A stretch of DNA of 64,000 nucleotides from Nanchangia anserum (GCF_015240065.1 NZ_CP060506.1:248001-312000), one strand, 5' to 3'. Shown: positions 33,973-43,479, counted from the stretch's first letter. Numbers and translations are program-made. Notes: generated by a model not told the origin, from the sequence alone.

Positions 33973-34428
33973 ATGCGTGCAGAGACGTCTAAATGTGGCA
34001 CGTCGTCGGGGTATCGCCGCCACATGAAGGAAAAGAGCGACCCGTGTGAGGCGTGTAAGAAGGCGCACGCGAAGAAGCAGAAAGCCTATCGGCGTACCAA
34101 GCGGGCCGAGTCGTTGGGCATTCCGCAGTTGGGGCCGGTCCCGATTGGTGTCGCGGCCGCGGCCTTGGCCAAAGCGAATGAGGACCGCCCGGCGGAGGGG
34201 TCGAAAGAGTGGGAACTGCGGTTGTTGCGTGAATCGTTGGGCCGTATCGAGTTGGCACTACATGAGGCATTGCCGCGTGAGGTCCCGGGGTTGGTTCGGG
34301 AGCGGCGTGCGGTGGCGGTGGAGATCACGAAGCTACAAGGACACCGGTCCGATATGAAGAATGCCGCGGGGGTGTTGGATGAACTCGCTAAACGACGCGC
34401 CAGCAGGGGCACAGCGTCCGCGTCTTGA
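33973..34428 (+). CDS. Terminase small subunit
   Basis: A 151-aa protein with an N-terminal zinc-like CGTSSGYRRHMKEKSDPCEAC motif, as in small terminase subunits of many actinophages. A helical segment and a coiled C-terminal end follow. It overlaps the large subunit gene by about 50 bases and follows an AGGAGG ribosome site. Confidence 0.75.
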   Translation: MRAETSKCGTSSGYRRHMKEKSDPCEACKKAHAKKQKAYRRTKRAESLGIPQLGPVPIGVAAAALAKANEDRPAEGSKEWELRLLRESLGRIELALHEALPREVPGLVRERRAVAVEITKLQGHRSDMKNAAGVLDELAKRRASRGTASAS

Positions 34429-35854
34429 ATCGTTCCCGCCCTATTTCACGTCCGCGGGCGAAGACGCGATAGATCTCGCGGCCGCAGCCGGGTTGAACAT
34501 GGACGAGTGGCAACGCTACGTGTTGACTAACGCGCTTGGTGAGACGAGTGGCCAAAAGTGGGCGGCGATGGAAGTCGGGCTGGTCGTGCCACGCCAAAAC
34601 GGTAAGAACATGGTTCTTATCGCCCGTGAACTCGCCGGGGCGCTGTTGTTTGGTGAGTCCCTTATTGTTCACTCCGCGCATGAGTTCCGTACCTGTACGG
34701 CCGCATTTGATAAGACGTGGGAGATCATCAAGGACTCGCCGCTAGTGGAGTATGTGGCCGGGTGGGAAGGTGACGCGGGGTCGAACCGTATTCGCGGGGT
34801 CAAGCGTGCTCACGGGTTCGAGGCGCTGGAGTTCTCTAACGGGGCGCGCATCCAGTTCATGACCCGTACGGCTCACGCCGCGCGTGGTTTCACTGCCGAC
34901 ACCCTCATTATCGATGAGGCCTACGCGTTGAAGGATGAGCAGCTGGGGGCGCTGATCCCGACGATGGCGGCGCAATCGATTAAGGGCAACCCGCAGATTT
35001 GGTACACCTCTAGCGCGGGTATGGCCTCATCGGGGCCGCTTGAGTCGTTGCGTAACCGGGGTGCGGCCGGCAATGACCGCCAGCTGGCTTATTTCGAGTG
35101 GTCTGCGGAAGCTGACGCCGACCCGGATGACCCGGACGCGTGGGCACAGGCTAACCCCGCCCTTGGGATCCATATCGCCCCTAATTGGGTGGCTTCTGAG
35201 CGGGCGAGCATGGACGAAGAACAGTTCAAGCGTGAACGGTTAGGGATTTGGGCAATCGAGCAGGAAGACCCGCCGGTTATCGCGCCCGAGTCGTGGCAGA
35301 AGTGCCGCGACGAGGAGTCGCGTCCGGGTGAAAAGGTCGTGTTCGCTGTCGATGTGACACCCAAACGCGACGCGGCGGTAATCGTTGCCGCTTCGGCGCG
35401 GCCTGATGGGCGGGTGCATGTGGAGGTGGTGGCCCAAAACGATGGGCCGTGGTGGGTTGCGCAATGGTTGGGCGAGCGGTTCGCCGCGAACAAATACCCC
35501 GGGGCGCGTGTCGTCATCGATAACGGCTCAGCCGCCGCGGTGCTCGTGCCCGAGTTGGGGCGGTATCGGGTGCCCGTGGCGGGGGTGAACTTTCGTGAAT
35601 ATGCCCAATCGTGCGGGGCATTCTTTGACGCGATCGAGTCGAACAAGATTGCCCACATCGGGCAAACACAGCTAGACGAGGCGGTTGAGGCCGCCCGCGT
35701 GAAACCGGTGGGCGAATCGTTGTGGAAGTGGATCAGGCGGGCACCGGGTGACGATATTTCCCCACTCGTTGCCGCCTCGCTGGCGTTCTTCGCGATCCAC
35801 AAGAACGCCCGCCCCGCGACGAAGAGACGAACGAGAAGGGTGGTGTTGTGTTGA
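34379..35854 (+). CDS. Terminase large subunit
   Basis: A 491-aa packaging motor. The ATPase has the variant Walker A VPRQNGKNM near residue 73 and Walker B TLIIDEAYALK near residue 175. The nuclease half has VFAVDVTPKRDAAVIVAA near residue 322 and later acidic positions of the RNase H-like fold. The ATG at 34379 lies within the small subunit gene. It cuts DNA and threads it through the portal. Confidence 0.92.
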   Translation: MNSLNDAPAGAQRPRLESFPPYFTSAGEDAIDLAAAAGLNMDEWQRYVLTNALGETSGQKWAAMEVGLVVPRQNGKNMVLIARELAGALLFGESLIVHSAHEFRTCTAAFDKTWEIIKDSPLVEYVAGWEGDAGSNRIRGVKRAHGFEALEFSNGARIQFMTRTAHAARGFTADTLIIDEAYALKDEQLGALIPTMAAQSIKGNPQIWYTSSAGMASSGPLESLRNRGAAGNDRQLAYFEWSAEADADPDDPDAWAQANPALGIHIAPNWVASERASMDEEQFKRERLGIWAIEQEDPPVIAPESWQKCRDEESRPGEKVVFAVDVTPKRDAAVIVAASARPDGRVHVEVVAQNDGPWWVAQWLGERFAANKYPGARVVIDNGSAAAVLVPELGRYRVPVAGVNFREYAQSCGAFFDAIESNKIAHIGQTQLDEAVEAARVKPVGESLWKWIRRAPGDDISPLVAASLAFFAIHKNARPATKRRTRRVVLC

Positions 35855-37307
35855 GCAATCCGATCGAGATCTTGCAAGCGTGTCAGCGCAGGATCGAGTC
35901 GCACGCGTCCTACAACGTCGAGCGGGCCGCCTGGTATGACGCTAAACAGCGGGTTAAGTCGCTTGATATTTCGATTCCGCGCGACATTGACGCGCGAGTA
36001 GAGACCGCGCTGGGCTGGCCGGCCCTGGTGGTGGATGCGTTGGAAGAACGCCTAAATATCAACGGGTTCGCCACCGCCACGGCCAACCGCGAGGTCGAGG
36101 CGACCCTGGGGAGGGTGTGGCGCGACAACGATCTAGACATTGAATACTCACAAGCACACCTAGAAGCCCTGATTCACGGGGTCGCGTTCTTGTGTGCCCA
36201 ACCTGGCGGGGATGGTGACCCGGCCCCGACCATTACGGTTGAGTCGCCTGCCACCATGACCGGGATCTGGGACCCGGTTCGGCGTGAACTCTCAGCCGCC
36301 CCGCGTTCGTCTACGACGATGAGGCATGGAAATATGTTGCCGCTACCGTGTGGGATCGCGAAACCTGTTGGCGACTCATTCACGATAACGGCTGGCATGT
36401 TGCGGAGGCCTATCGGCATGGGCTAGGCCGTGTCCCGGTGCGTCGCCTTGTCAACCGGGCGCGGGCAGGTAGGCGGTGGGGTGGTTCAGAAATCACGCCC
36501 TCGATTATCGCCGCGACACGCTCAACAGTGCGCGCACTTACCCGCGTCGAGGTGGCCTCGGAATTCTTCTCGGCCCCTGAACTCATCGCCCTAGGGCTGT
36601 CGCGTGAGGACTTCGGCGGTAATGATTTCTCGACCGGTTACACCCGCATGATGGCGGCAATGATGCTGGTGCCCGACACCGACGAGCCGGACTATCAACG
36701 CCCCGACATCAAACAGCTACCGGCCGCCTCGCCGACCCCGATCGTGGAGCTAATCCGCATGTATTCACAGATCGTCGCCGGTGAAGCGGCACTGCCGCCG
36801 GCCTATTTGGGATTCGAGACGGCAAACCCGTCTTCGGCTGACCAAATCCGCGCGATCGAGGCACGCCACGTCAAACGAGCCGAACGCAAACAAGCGGTTT
36901 TCGGTAAGGCCTGGATCCAGATCCTCGGCGATGGTCTCGAGCTAGCCGGCTACAGTCCAGGCTTCACCGACGGGGTGACGATCAACTGGGCAGACGCGGC
37001 CACACCCACACGCGCCGCCACGACCGACGCGATCGTTAAACAGGTGCAGGCCGGCGTCTTGCCGCCGACCTCGCCGGTTACCTATGAGCAGTTGGGGTAC
37101 AGCCCGGCCACGATTGACCGGCTCGTAGCTGACGCCCGCCTAAACGAGGCGGCACAGCAGGCCCCGCAGGTGATGATGTCACCAATTGATGCAGGGGACG
37201 CCAGTGCCACAACAGCCCAAACCGTATCGAGTCCAACGGGTGATAGTGACCCCCGAGCAACTCATGGACGCACAACTAGCCGCGGAGGTGCAATCGACCC
37301 TAGTTAA
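35848..37307 (+). pseudogene. Portal protein, frameshifted
   Basis: Two frames together give an SPP1-gp6-like portal of about 485 aa. The first runs from 35848 and reads to the PVRREL block. It then continues as low-complexity SAAPRSSTT because one base is missing near 36300 in a C run. Restoring it gives FVYDDEAWKYVAATVWDRETC, and the frame then continues to 37307 with GEAALPPAYLGFETANPSSADQIRA. If genuine, the break would stop particle assembly. Confidence 0.8.
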
Positions 37308-38799
37308 GGCCCGCAAATGGTGGCACAGCGAGGGCGCGACCGCCCAAGATCAACGCGCCGCCTTGGCCGGCTATATACGTGATCATGTCGCGGTAGGCCC
37401 GGCACACCGTGCCGAGAACGCGGCCCTTAACTACCTGGTCAAACACCGCGCCGGCACACCCTACACACTCACGACACCCACAGCGGTAGCGATCACACCC
37501 GAGGAAATCTCGTACCACATTGGCGCGACCGCAGCAGCGCTGGAAGAATTCGCGGATCGCCCCGACCGGTTCCTACGTGAGCTAGATGCGATCATTTCGC
37601 GCCTCATCATGACCCGGGCACGCCAGACGGTACGCGTGAACGCAGCGAGGATTGGCGCGAAATATGCACGCATACCCGAGGCGGGCGCGTGCTATTGGTG
37701 CCTCATGTTGGCCTCGCGTGGCGCGGTGTATGAGTCGATCGAGAAGGCACAACGCAACAGCACGGGCGATTCATATCACCCGCATTGTCGCTGTAGCGTC
37801 GGCGAGGTCCACTCAGACGCCCTATCGAGCCTGCCAACACGCACCCGCAAATGCGTCCAATTCCGCAAGAAATTCAAACCCACAGGGTATGAGGGCTGGC
37901 GCGCCCTGGTCGCCTCGGGACAATTCACTGAGACCACCGGAATCACCTCAACGACACGACTCGAAGCAATCGCACGCGAACTCAAAGCACGCAACCGCGC
38001 CAAAGCAGCTGAAGGCCTCGCGCTCGCGGAGGATTTCAAGAAGTCGCTTAGCGAGGTTGCGGCCGGGCGTGGTGGTGGTCGTCTTGTTGAGACGGTGACG
38101 CGTTTCCGGCCCGGGGTGTTGTCTGGCGACCAACTGCGCGACGTGTTCGCTAGCTTGGGTGAGGTTCCGCGCGGGCCGGGGACGCCGATACATAGGCTGT
38201 TCACGAGTGGGGAAGGTCCGGCCCCGCGTGAGTGGTTCGACTTCGTCCGGCATGACCCGACCCGCCTAGACCGTCTCGGCCCGCACCGGGTCCAGGCCGG
38301 GTTCGCGCCTGTGGTGTGGGATGACCTCGAGCTACCCGAGACCGGCGCACCCGAACCGACGTGGGAGAACCTGTATGTCAACGCCTACGGGAAGTGGGAG
38401 AAACGCCGGAAACAGTGGCGCTTATACGGCGGGCACCTGGTGATGCCGGCCCCGCCCGACGGGGCAAATTTGGTGCTTACGAAAAGTATTTGCCCGCCGG
38501 GATGGACCGAGGACGACCTGACGGTTGCAGCGTTCTTGAGCCTCGACGATCCGCAGTGGCGTATCAATGGCACGCCCCGGCACGCTGATAGGCGCGTGTT
38601 GCGTCGCGAGATGTACGGTGTGATTTTTGAGCACGCCTACTACATTCGCGAAGACGGCGCAGGGCAGGATTTTGCCCACTGTATGCCGCTATGCGGCGAC
38701 ACAGTGAGGGCCACGCAGCCCGGTGCGTGGGCACCGTTCGATCTCAAGGCCCTCACCACGCGGGATAAGATAGAATGGCAATATGAGCATCATGGCTGA
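37204..38799 (+). CDS. MuF-type minor head protein with a C-terminal toxin-like extension
   Basis: A 531-aa protein. The N-terminal 210 residues match phage Mu gpF/SPP1 gp7 head morphogenesis proteins, ending in the typical AGACYWCLMLAS and SYHPHCRCSVGEVH blocks. A further 320 residues have no head function I recognise. Their last 90 residues (EMYGVIFEHAYYIREDGAGQ, then HCMPLCGDTV) recur as a decayed orphan at 5258-5544. MuF proteins are known carriers of polymorphic toxin domains. The overlapping small gene downstream is the likely immunity gene. Start GTG 37204 follows AGGGGA. Confidence 0.75.
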   Translation: MPQQPKPYRVQRVIVTPEQLMDAQLAAEVQSTLVKARKWWHSEGATAQDQRAALAGYIRDHVAVGPAHRAENAALNYLVKHRAGTPYTLTTPTAVAITPEEISYHIGATAAALEEFADRPDRFLRELDAIISRLIMTRARQTVRVNAARIGAKYARIPEAGACYWCLMLASRGAVYESIEKAQRNSTGDSYHPHCRCSVGEVHSDALSSLPTRTRKCVQFRKKFKPTGYEGWRALVASGQFTETTGITSTTRLEAIARELKARNRAKAAEGLALAEDFKKSLSEVAAGRGGGRLVETVTRFRPGVLSGDQLRDVFASLGEVPRGPGTPIHRLFTSGEGPAPREWFDFVRHDPTRLDRLGPHRVQAGFAPVVWDDLELPETGAPEPTWENLYVNAYGKWEKRRKQWRLYGGHLVMPAPPDGANLVLTKSICPPGWTEDDLTVAAFLSLDDPQWRINGTPRHADRRVLRREMYGVIFEHAYYIREDGAGQDFAHCMPLCGDTVRATQPGAWAPFDLKALTTRDKIEWQYEHHG

Positions 38800-39121
38800 C
38801 CTCGCACTTAAGTCTATCCGCAGTTGCGGCGGGGGTGCCGGAGAGCTTGGGATGTTCATCTGGCCTCATTTGACCCCCGATGATCGCGCCGGTCTCATTA
38901 TTGACGGGGCCGGGGATCCGTGGTCCATAGTCGAATCTGCCTTAGAACTGTGCCCGGTCGAGGTGGCGATACCGGAGCGGCTTCTTAACGAGTTCGAGGA
39001 AGATGCCAAGGAAATCGAGGCACAGGGCGACGTCTGGGGAATGATGGCGCTCGACGCCATTAAGCGATACCGCGAGGGCCACGCACGCGCTACAGCTGGC
39101 GCGGAGGCTAAGACAAGCTAG
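38783..39121 (+). CDS. Probable immunity protein of the MuF-linked toxin
   Basis: A 112-aa acidic protein overlapping the MuF gene by 17 bases; ATG at 38792 would also fit. Three paralogues sit in the relic (4113-4463, 4534-4863, 4936-5253). Shared residues are GELGMFIWPHLTP near residue 18, DPW, ELCPVEVAIPERLL near residue 54 and IKRYREGHA near residue 91. No known fold is recognised. The overlap with a MuF fusion gene, the small acidic nature and the orphan copies support an immunity role. A terminator follows. Confidence 0.68.
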   Translation: MSIMADLALKSIRSCGGGAGELGMFIWPHLTPDDRAGLIIDGAGDPWSIVESALELCPVEVAIPERLLNEFEEDAKEIEAQGDVWGMMALDAIKRYREGHARATAGAEAKTS

Positions 39122-39143
39122 CCGCCGCGTCTGAATAGTTTTG

Positions 39144-39178
39144 ACCGTCTTACCCCGTAACGGGGTGGGGCGGTTTTG
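39144..39178 (+). terminator. Terminator between immunity and scaffold genes
   Basis: ACCCCGT/ACGGGGT with an outer ACCGTC/GGCGGT stem followed by TTTTGTT. It is nearly identical to the relic hairpin at 4056-4090. Confidence 0.75.
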
Positions 39179-39240
39179 TTATGCCCCGAAACGGGGAACC
39201 CGCACGCCCGCAACGGGCCAAACCCACACAAGGAGGCGCA

Positions 39241-39759
39241 ATGCCCAAAGACGACACCGATAAGCAGGCCGAGACCACGACCGAGGCCACGTCCGAAGAA
39301 TCCACGACCGACACCACGCCACACACGCCAGAAGGCGACGACGGCGCGGCGGGTAGCGAGGTGGATTGGAAGGCCGAGGCCGCAAAGTGGAAAGCCTATT
39401 CACGCAAGAACGAGGACCGGGCGAAGGAGAACGCCGAAAAGGCCCGCGCCTGGGACGAGTGGCAAGAATCCCAAAAGAGCGAGGACGACAAGCGCGCCGA
39501 CGAGCTGGACACGCTCACACGCGAACGCGACGACAACGCCCTGCGGGCACATCTTGCCGAGGCCGCGCTTGAGCACGGTCTGACGAAGGAACAGTTAGCG
39601 ATCCTCGGCACGGGCGATCTCGACTCATTGAGTGAGCGCGCCGCCGCCTTGGCGCAGCTGTTGGGCACCGCCCCGCGTGCTCGTCGAGATCCGAATGTGG
39701 GACGCGAAGAAACGATTACCCCTGACCGCCCGGATGGCTTCATGCGGGCGCTTTTGTAG
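39241..39759 (+). CDS. Capsid scaffolding protein
   Basis: A 172-aa acidic, highly charged helical protein lying directly before the major capsid gene. A Thr/Glu-rich start leads into a coiled-coil stretch (DWKAEAAKWKAYSRKNEDR) and a helix-rich C-terminal half. The ATG at 39241 follows AAGGAGG. Scaffolds of this kind organise capsid subunits before DNA entry. Confidence 0.75.
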   Translation: MPKDDTDKQAETTTEATSEESTTDTTPHTPEGDDGAAGSEVDWKAEAAKWKAYSRKNEDRAKENAEKARAWDEWQESQKSEDDKRADELDTLTRERDDNALRAHLAEAALEHGLTKEQLAILGTGDLDSLSERAAALAQLLGTAPRARRDPNVGREETITPDRPDGFMRALL

Positions 39760-39774
39760 AAAGGACTAACAGTC

Positions 39775-40740
39775 ATGGCAGTTACGAACAAGATCATTGG
39801 CCGATCCGACGTCGGCGAACAGCTGATGCCGCCCGAGGTCACGCAGACGATCATCGAGGAAGCCCCGAAAGAATCAATTATGCTGGCCGCCGCCACCAAG
39901 GCGACCATGTCGACGAAGAAGCAGATTCAGCCCGTGCTCGCGACCCTGCCCGAGGCCTATTGGGTCAACGGGGACACGGGCCTGAAGGAGACGACGAACG
40001 CCACCTGGAAGGGTGTGCAGATGGTCGCCGAAGAACTCGCCGTAGTCGTCCCTATCCCCGACGCGGTAATTGATGATGCCTCGGTGAACCTGTGGGACAT
40101 GATTAAGCCGCGCCTTGTCGAGGCATTCGGTAAGCGTATCGACGAGGCCGCCCTGTTCGGTGTCGATAAGCCCTCGACGTGGCCCGAAGCCCTGGTACCC
40201 GCAGCCGAGGCCGCCGGCAACGTCGCACAGGTCGACCCCAAGGGCAAGACGACTATCGCCGATGCGGCCCTGGAAGTCGCCGGGAAGATGGCGACGCAGG
40301 GATTCAGCGTCAACGGGTTCGCGTCCGCGCCTGGCCTGGGCTGGCGTCTTCGCGCACTGAAGGACAACAACGGCGCATACATGTATGGCGCGCCGGGTGA
40401 GACCGGTGCGGCGGCCTCGCTGTTCGGCTACCCGTTGCGCGAAACCCTTACCGGCGCGTGGGATGCCTCTCGCGCCGAGCTGGTGATGGCCGACTGGTCC
40501 AAGGTGATTATCGGTATCCGCCAAGACATCACTTTTGAGATGTTCCGCGAGGGCGTGATTACCGATAGCACGGGCAAGGTCGTTCTTAACCTGATGCAGC
40601 AAGACACTAAGGCGATGCGCGTCGTGATGCGTCTGGGCTATCAGGTTGCCAACCCGATCACCGGTCTCGAGGGCACCGAGGCTAAGCGGTTCCCCGCTGG
40701 CGTCGTCAAGCCTGCCGCGGCCGCCTCGGCTGGTGCCTAA
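39775..40740 (+). CDS. Major capsid protein, HK97-like
   Basis: A 321-aa protein starting AVTNKIIGRSDVGEQLMPPE, as in HK97-fold capsids of the P22-coat/E-loop lineage found in actinophages. The central ADWSKVIIGIRQDITFEM block and the C-terminal AMRVVMRLGYQVANP are typical. An AAAGGA ribosome site precedes it. It follows the scaffold gene with a 15-bp gap. Confidence 0.87.
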   Translation: MAVTNKIIGRSDVGEQLMPPEVTQTIIEEAPKESIMLAAATKATMSTKKQIQPVLATLPEAYWVNGDTGLKETTNATWKGVQMVAEELAVVVPIPDAVIDDASVNLWDMIKPRLVEAFGKRIDEAALFGVDKPSTWPEALVPAAEAAGNVAQVDPKGKTTIADAALEVAGKMATQGFSVNGFASAPGLGWRLRALKDNNGAYMYGAPGETGAAASLFGYPLRETLTGAWDASRAELVMADWSKVIIGIRQDITFEMFREGVITDSTGKVVLNLMQQDTKAMRVVMRLGYQVANPITGLEGTEAKRFPAGVVKPAAAASAGA

Positions 40741-40765
40741 CCGGGACGACATCAAGTGAAAGGGG

Positions 40766-41236
40766 GTGGCCGTGGTGTATGCAGACGTCGCAGACGTTCA
40801 TGGACGGTGGGTAGCCTCAGCAATTCCGCCCGATGATGACGTTATTGCGCGTTATCTCGAGGACGCCACGGCCCTCATCGACGCCGACGCGAAGATAACG
40901 CCACCCGTGGCGGAGCGGTTGGGGATCGAACCGGGTCTAGACGTTCGTGCGCGGATCGTGTGCGTTCGTATGGTGATGCGGTGCTTGACGAACCCCGATC
41001 AAGTCCGTTCACGTGCGGAAACCGACGGGCCGTATTCGGGCACCCTCACCTATGCGACTGAGACCCTCGCGGGCGCGTTGGCGGTGACGGATGACGACCG
41101 TGCCCTGTTGTCGCCGCGTAAGCGTGGCCGGGTGTCGTCGATCCTGCCCTATCCGGTTAACACGTGGCCCGACACCGAGACGCCACGCTTGGACCCCAAG
41201 CAGGTCGTCAACTACGGGGGCGGGCATGGTGATTAA
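40766..41236 (+). CDS. Head-tail connector protein (Gp19-like adaptor)
   Basis: A 156-aa protein with the DVADVHGRW start and the run DDDVIARYLEDATALIDADAKI of Gp19/Gp15-type adaptors that attach below the portal. It starts with GTG after AAAGGGGG. It overlaps the next gene by a few bases. Confidence 0.75.
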   Translation: MAVVYADVADVHGRWVASAIPPDDDVIARYLEDATALIDADAKITPPVAERLGIEPGLDVRARIVCVRMVMRCLTNPDQVRSRAETDGPYSGTLTYATETLAGALAVTDDDRALLSPRKRGRVSSILPYPVNTWPDTETPRLDPKQVVNYGGGHGD

Positions 41237-41555
41237 TCCGGCATGGTTCGTACCGATAGCGCCTATCGGGCGCGGCGAATTCGACACGGGCGGGCGGTGG
41301 CAAGAAACCGAAGCGGGGCCGGCCTTTCGAGGCCTGATCGCCCCGAGCGGTGCCGAACCGGACGCAGTCTCGGAACCCGCGACGGTCTCGCTTGACCGGC
41401 TCGAAATCTACACGCGCGAGACGATCACGCTCGACGCGGGTGCCCGCCTACAAATCCAGGCGGGCACCTACGCGGGCGTGTGGGAAGTCGAAGGGACCCC
41501 CGCGAAATGGCCGAGCGGGTGGCATATCAAGGTAAGGCGGCTGACCAATGGCTAG
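41226..41555 (+). CDS. Head closure (stopper) protein
   Basis: A 109-aa protein in the head-closure position, with a beta-rich C-terminal half (GTYAGVWEVEGTPAKWP). The ATG at 41226 is inside the end of the adaptor gene. Assignment rests on size and order. Confidence 0.6.
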   Translation: MVINPAWFVPIAPIGRGEFDTGGRWQETEAGPAFRGLIAPSGAEPDAVSEPATVSLDRLEIYTRETITLDAGARLQIQAGTYAGVWEVEGTPAKWPSGWHIKVRRLTNG

Positions 41556-41844
41556 GCCTCGGTTCGTCCCTGACGATGTGGGCATTAGAGCATGGTTAAA
41601 GGACGGGCCGGGGCCGGCATGTGTCGCCGAAGCAAGCAAGCTAGCAACCGAAATGGCCGCCCGCCTGCCTAAACGCGACGGCAACCTGCGGGCCTCGGTC
41701 CGGTCCGGGCCGGCTGAAATCACCGTGCAAACCCGCCACGGCTGGACAAAGCGGGCCGGGGCGGAAGTCGTAGCCGATAGCGACTATGCCGCCGCCGTCG
41801 AGGCCCGCACCCACACCATCGAACGGATTGTAGGAGGCCACTAA
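41548..41844 (+). CDS. Tail completion protein, HK97 gp10-like
   Basis: A 98-aa protein with the pattern ATEMAARLPKRDGNLRASV of HK97-gp10 family proteins, which complete the neck and link it to the tail. The start overlaps the previous stop. Confidence 0.65.
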   Translation: MARPRFVPDDVGIRAWLKDGPGPACVAEASKLATEMAARLPKRDGNLRASVRSGPAEITVQTRHGWTKRAGAEVVADSDYAAAVEARTHTIERIVGGH

Positions 41845-42239
41845 TGTCACCCTCGTATGCCGACCCGCGCGCCCTCATCCAAGCCGCGCTAGCGAAATCC
41901 GATATCCCCTCGGTCCTCGTCCTCACCGACCCGACCAAGCAAGCGCCCTACGTGCATGTCATCCACGTATCAGGCCAGACCGGCCCGGTCGACCGCATGG
42001 ACACGTTCCGTCTCGACGTCGTGACCCGACTCGAGTCGGGCGAAGGATTCGAGGCCGCTCGGACACATCTCGAGAACATTACGACAGCCCTAACCGTGGG
42101 CTATCACGACACAACCGCGGGCTATATCGACCGAATCGAACTCGACGAGGTCACACAGCCCGCGACCTCGCCACTATTCCCCGGCCCCTACACGCTAGCG
42201 ACCCTACGCGGGCGCATGTGGACGAGGCCGACACACTAG
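41844..42239 (+). CDS. Tail terminator protein
   Basis: A 131-aa protein in the tail-terminator position just before the tail tube gene. An alpha/beta layout with PYVHVIHVSGQTGPVDR fits the small gpU-like fold. The ATG overlaps the preceding stop by one base. Confidence 0.65.
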   Translation: MSPSYADPRALIQAALAKSDIPSVLVLTDPTKQAPYVHVIHVSGQTGPVDRMDTFRLDVVTRLESGEGFEAARTHLENITTALTVGYHDTTAGYIDRIELDEVTQPATSPLFPGPYTLATLRGRMWTRPTH

Positions 42240-42254
42240 AAAGGACACACCGCG

Positions 42255-42935
42255 ATGGCTGCAACGCCGACAACGATTCAGAAAGTCAAGCAACAAGCCG
42301 ACCATTCGGGCCTGATCCGCAAGACGATTCACGCCGCCGCGTTTTGGGCACCGATCGACACCGAGGTACCCGAGACGCTGACCAACGAGGCCGGCCAACT
42401 GTTGAGCCTGCCCGAGGCGTGGCGACCCTTCGGGCTGGTCGCGACCGACGGCTACACGCTGGGCGCGGACACCGATAAGGCCGAGGTCGAGGCACTCGGC
42501 TATGTCGACCCGGTCCGCTCGGACATCACCAAAATTGCCCGCTCGATCAAGTTCACCTGTTTCGAGACGTGGCAGCGCCTCATCCGTGAACTCGTCGACG
42601 GTGTCAACCTGGCCGAGACGACACCGAACGCGGGCGGCGAATTGTCCTATGACGCCCCGCAGGTCCCGATGTTTGAAGAAGGCCGCCTGATGCTGGTCAC
42701 GACCGACGGGCCGGCCGCGAATGAGTTCATCCGTGGCACGTGCTTTACCCGCGTGAAGCTGTCGGAAGTCCCCGAAGAAGCGTTTAACAACGAGGACGCC
42801 GAATCGATCGAACTGACCTTCGACGCGTTCCCCGACGCGAAGCTGGGCACCGCGATGCGCCGCTACTTCGGTGGCACCGGCGCGAAGAACTCGGTTAAGG
42901 ATCTGGGCTGGAAGACCGCAGGGGGTGCCGCGTGA
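42255..42935 (+). CDS. Major tail (tube) protein
   Basis: A 226-aa protein in the tail tube position. FWAPIDTEVPETLTNEAGQL near residue 30 and FEEGRLMLVTTDGPAANEF near residue 138 are the usual tube-protein pattern of actinophages. An AAAGGA ribosome site precedes the ATG. Confidence 0.8.
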   Translation: MAATPTTIQKVKQQADHSGLIRKTIHAAAFWAPIDTEVPETLTNEAGQLLSLPEAWRPFGLVATDGYTLGADTDKAEVEALGYVDPVRSDITKIARSIKFTCFETWQRLIRELVDGVNLAETTPNAGGELSYDAPQVPMFEEGRLMLVTTDGPAANEFIRGTCFTRVKLSEVPEEAFNNEDAESIELTFDAFPDAKLGTAMRRYFGGTGAKNSVKDLGWKTAGGAA

Positions 42936-43111
42936 GCAACAAGAACACAACCAAGACGGGACGCGTCTTCACGATCACCGTCAACGGGATCGACCATACG
43001 CGTGTCGCCGTTGACGATATCGACGCAAAGAACCTGGCGACGCAGGGATGGCGCGAAACCGACGAGACCGCTAGCAAGACTGGGACGAAGAGCAAGGGAG
43101 ACACCAAGTGA
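42932..43111 (+). CDS. Small tail-region protein
   Basis: A 59-aa protein starting with GTG within the previous stop, mostly polar (TGRVFTITVNGIDHTRVAVD). It overlaps the start of the tail assembly chaperone by four bases. No family is recognised. Confidence 0.6.
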   Translation: MSNKNTTKTGRVFTITVNGIDHTRVAVDDIDAKNLATQGWRETDETASKTGTKSKGDTK

Positions 43112-43479
43112 CCGCAACCGCATATGAGGCCACCACCGCGCCCGAGGCCCCCGCGCCTTCGCGGCGCGAACTCGTCGACCTCGACGCGTTGGCGAGTGAA
43201 ACCGACGTGATCATTTGCGACGTCAAGATTGGCGGCCGGATTATCCCGGTGCCGAACATGGGGCTTAAGCCGATGCGCGATATCAACGAGTTCGGGGCCT
43301 ACGGGGCACGAAACGATATCGCCGGGGCGTTGGGTGTTGTCTTTGGTGAAGCCGATGCGGCATTCATCATGGAACATGCCAACGTCGCACAGGTGAGCGC
43401 CCTCATGGGGCGGATTGGTGCCGCTATCGAAGCCGTGGCCGGGTCCGCGGGGGAAGACAACGGCTCGCGCGGACGCTGA
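43108..43479 (+). CDS. Tail assembly chaperone, first frame
   Basis: A 123-aa protein with the LKPMRDINEFGAYGARNDIA core of gpG-like chaperones. The stop at 43479 is likely bypassed on part of the ribosomes by a -1 shift in the GGGGGAA run at 43449-43455. This gives a longer chaperone that includes the next frame. The short and long forms together usually guide tape measure folding. Confidence 0.75.
   Translation: MTATAYEATTAPEAPAPSRRELVDLDALASETDVIICDVKIGGRIIPVPNMGLKPMRDINEFGAYGARNDIAGALGVVFGEADAAFIMEHANVAQVSALMGRIGAAIEAVAGSAGEDNGSRGR
43449..43455 (+). other. Probable -1 programmed frameshift site
   Basis: GGGGGAA lies in zero frame as G GGG GAA, eight codons before the first stop. The next frame is -1 relative to it and is open from upstream of the site to 43910. 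The downstream product (TLTRYRPQVRADLAEVYGVD) continues a typical GT chaperone. Confidence 0.6.

Noticed and set aside
39874-40755. Antisense 293-aa frame opposite the major capsid gene
   Set aside because: It is a by-product of high GC codon use; the plus strand clearly encodes the capsid protein in conserved order.
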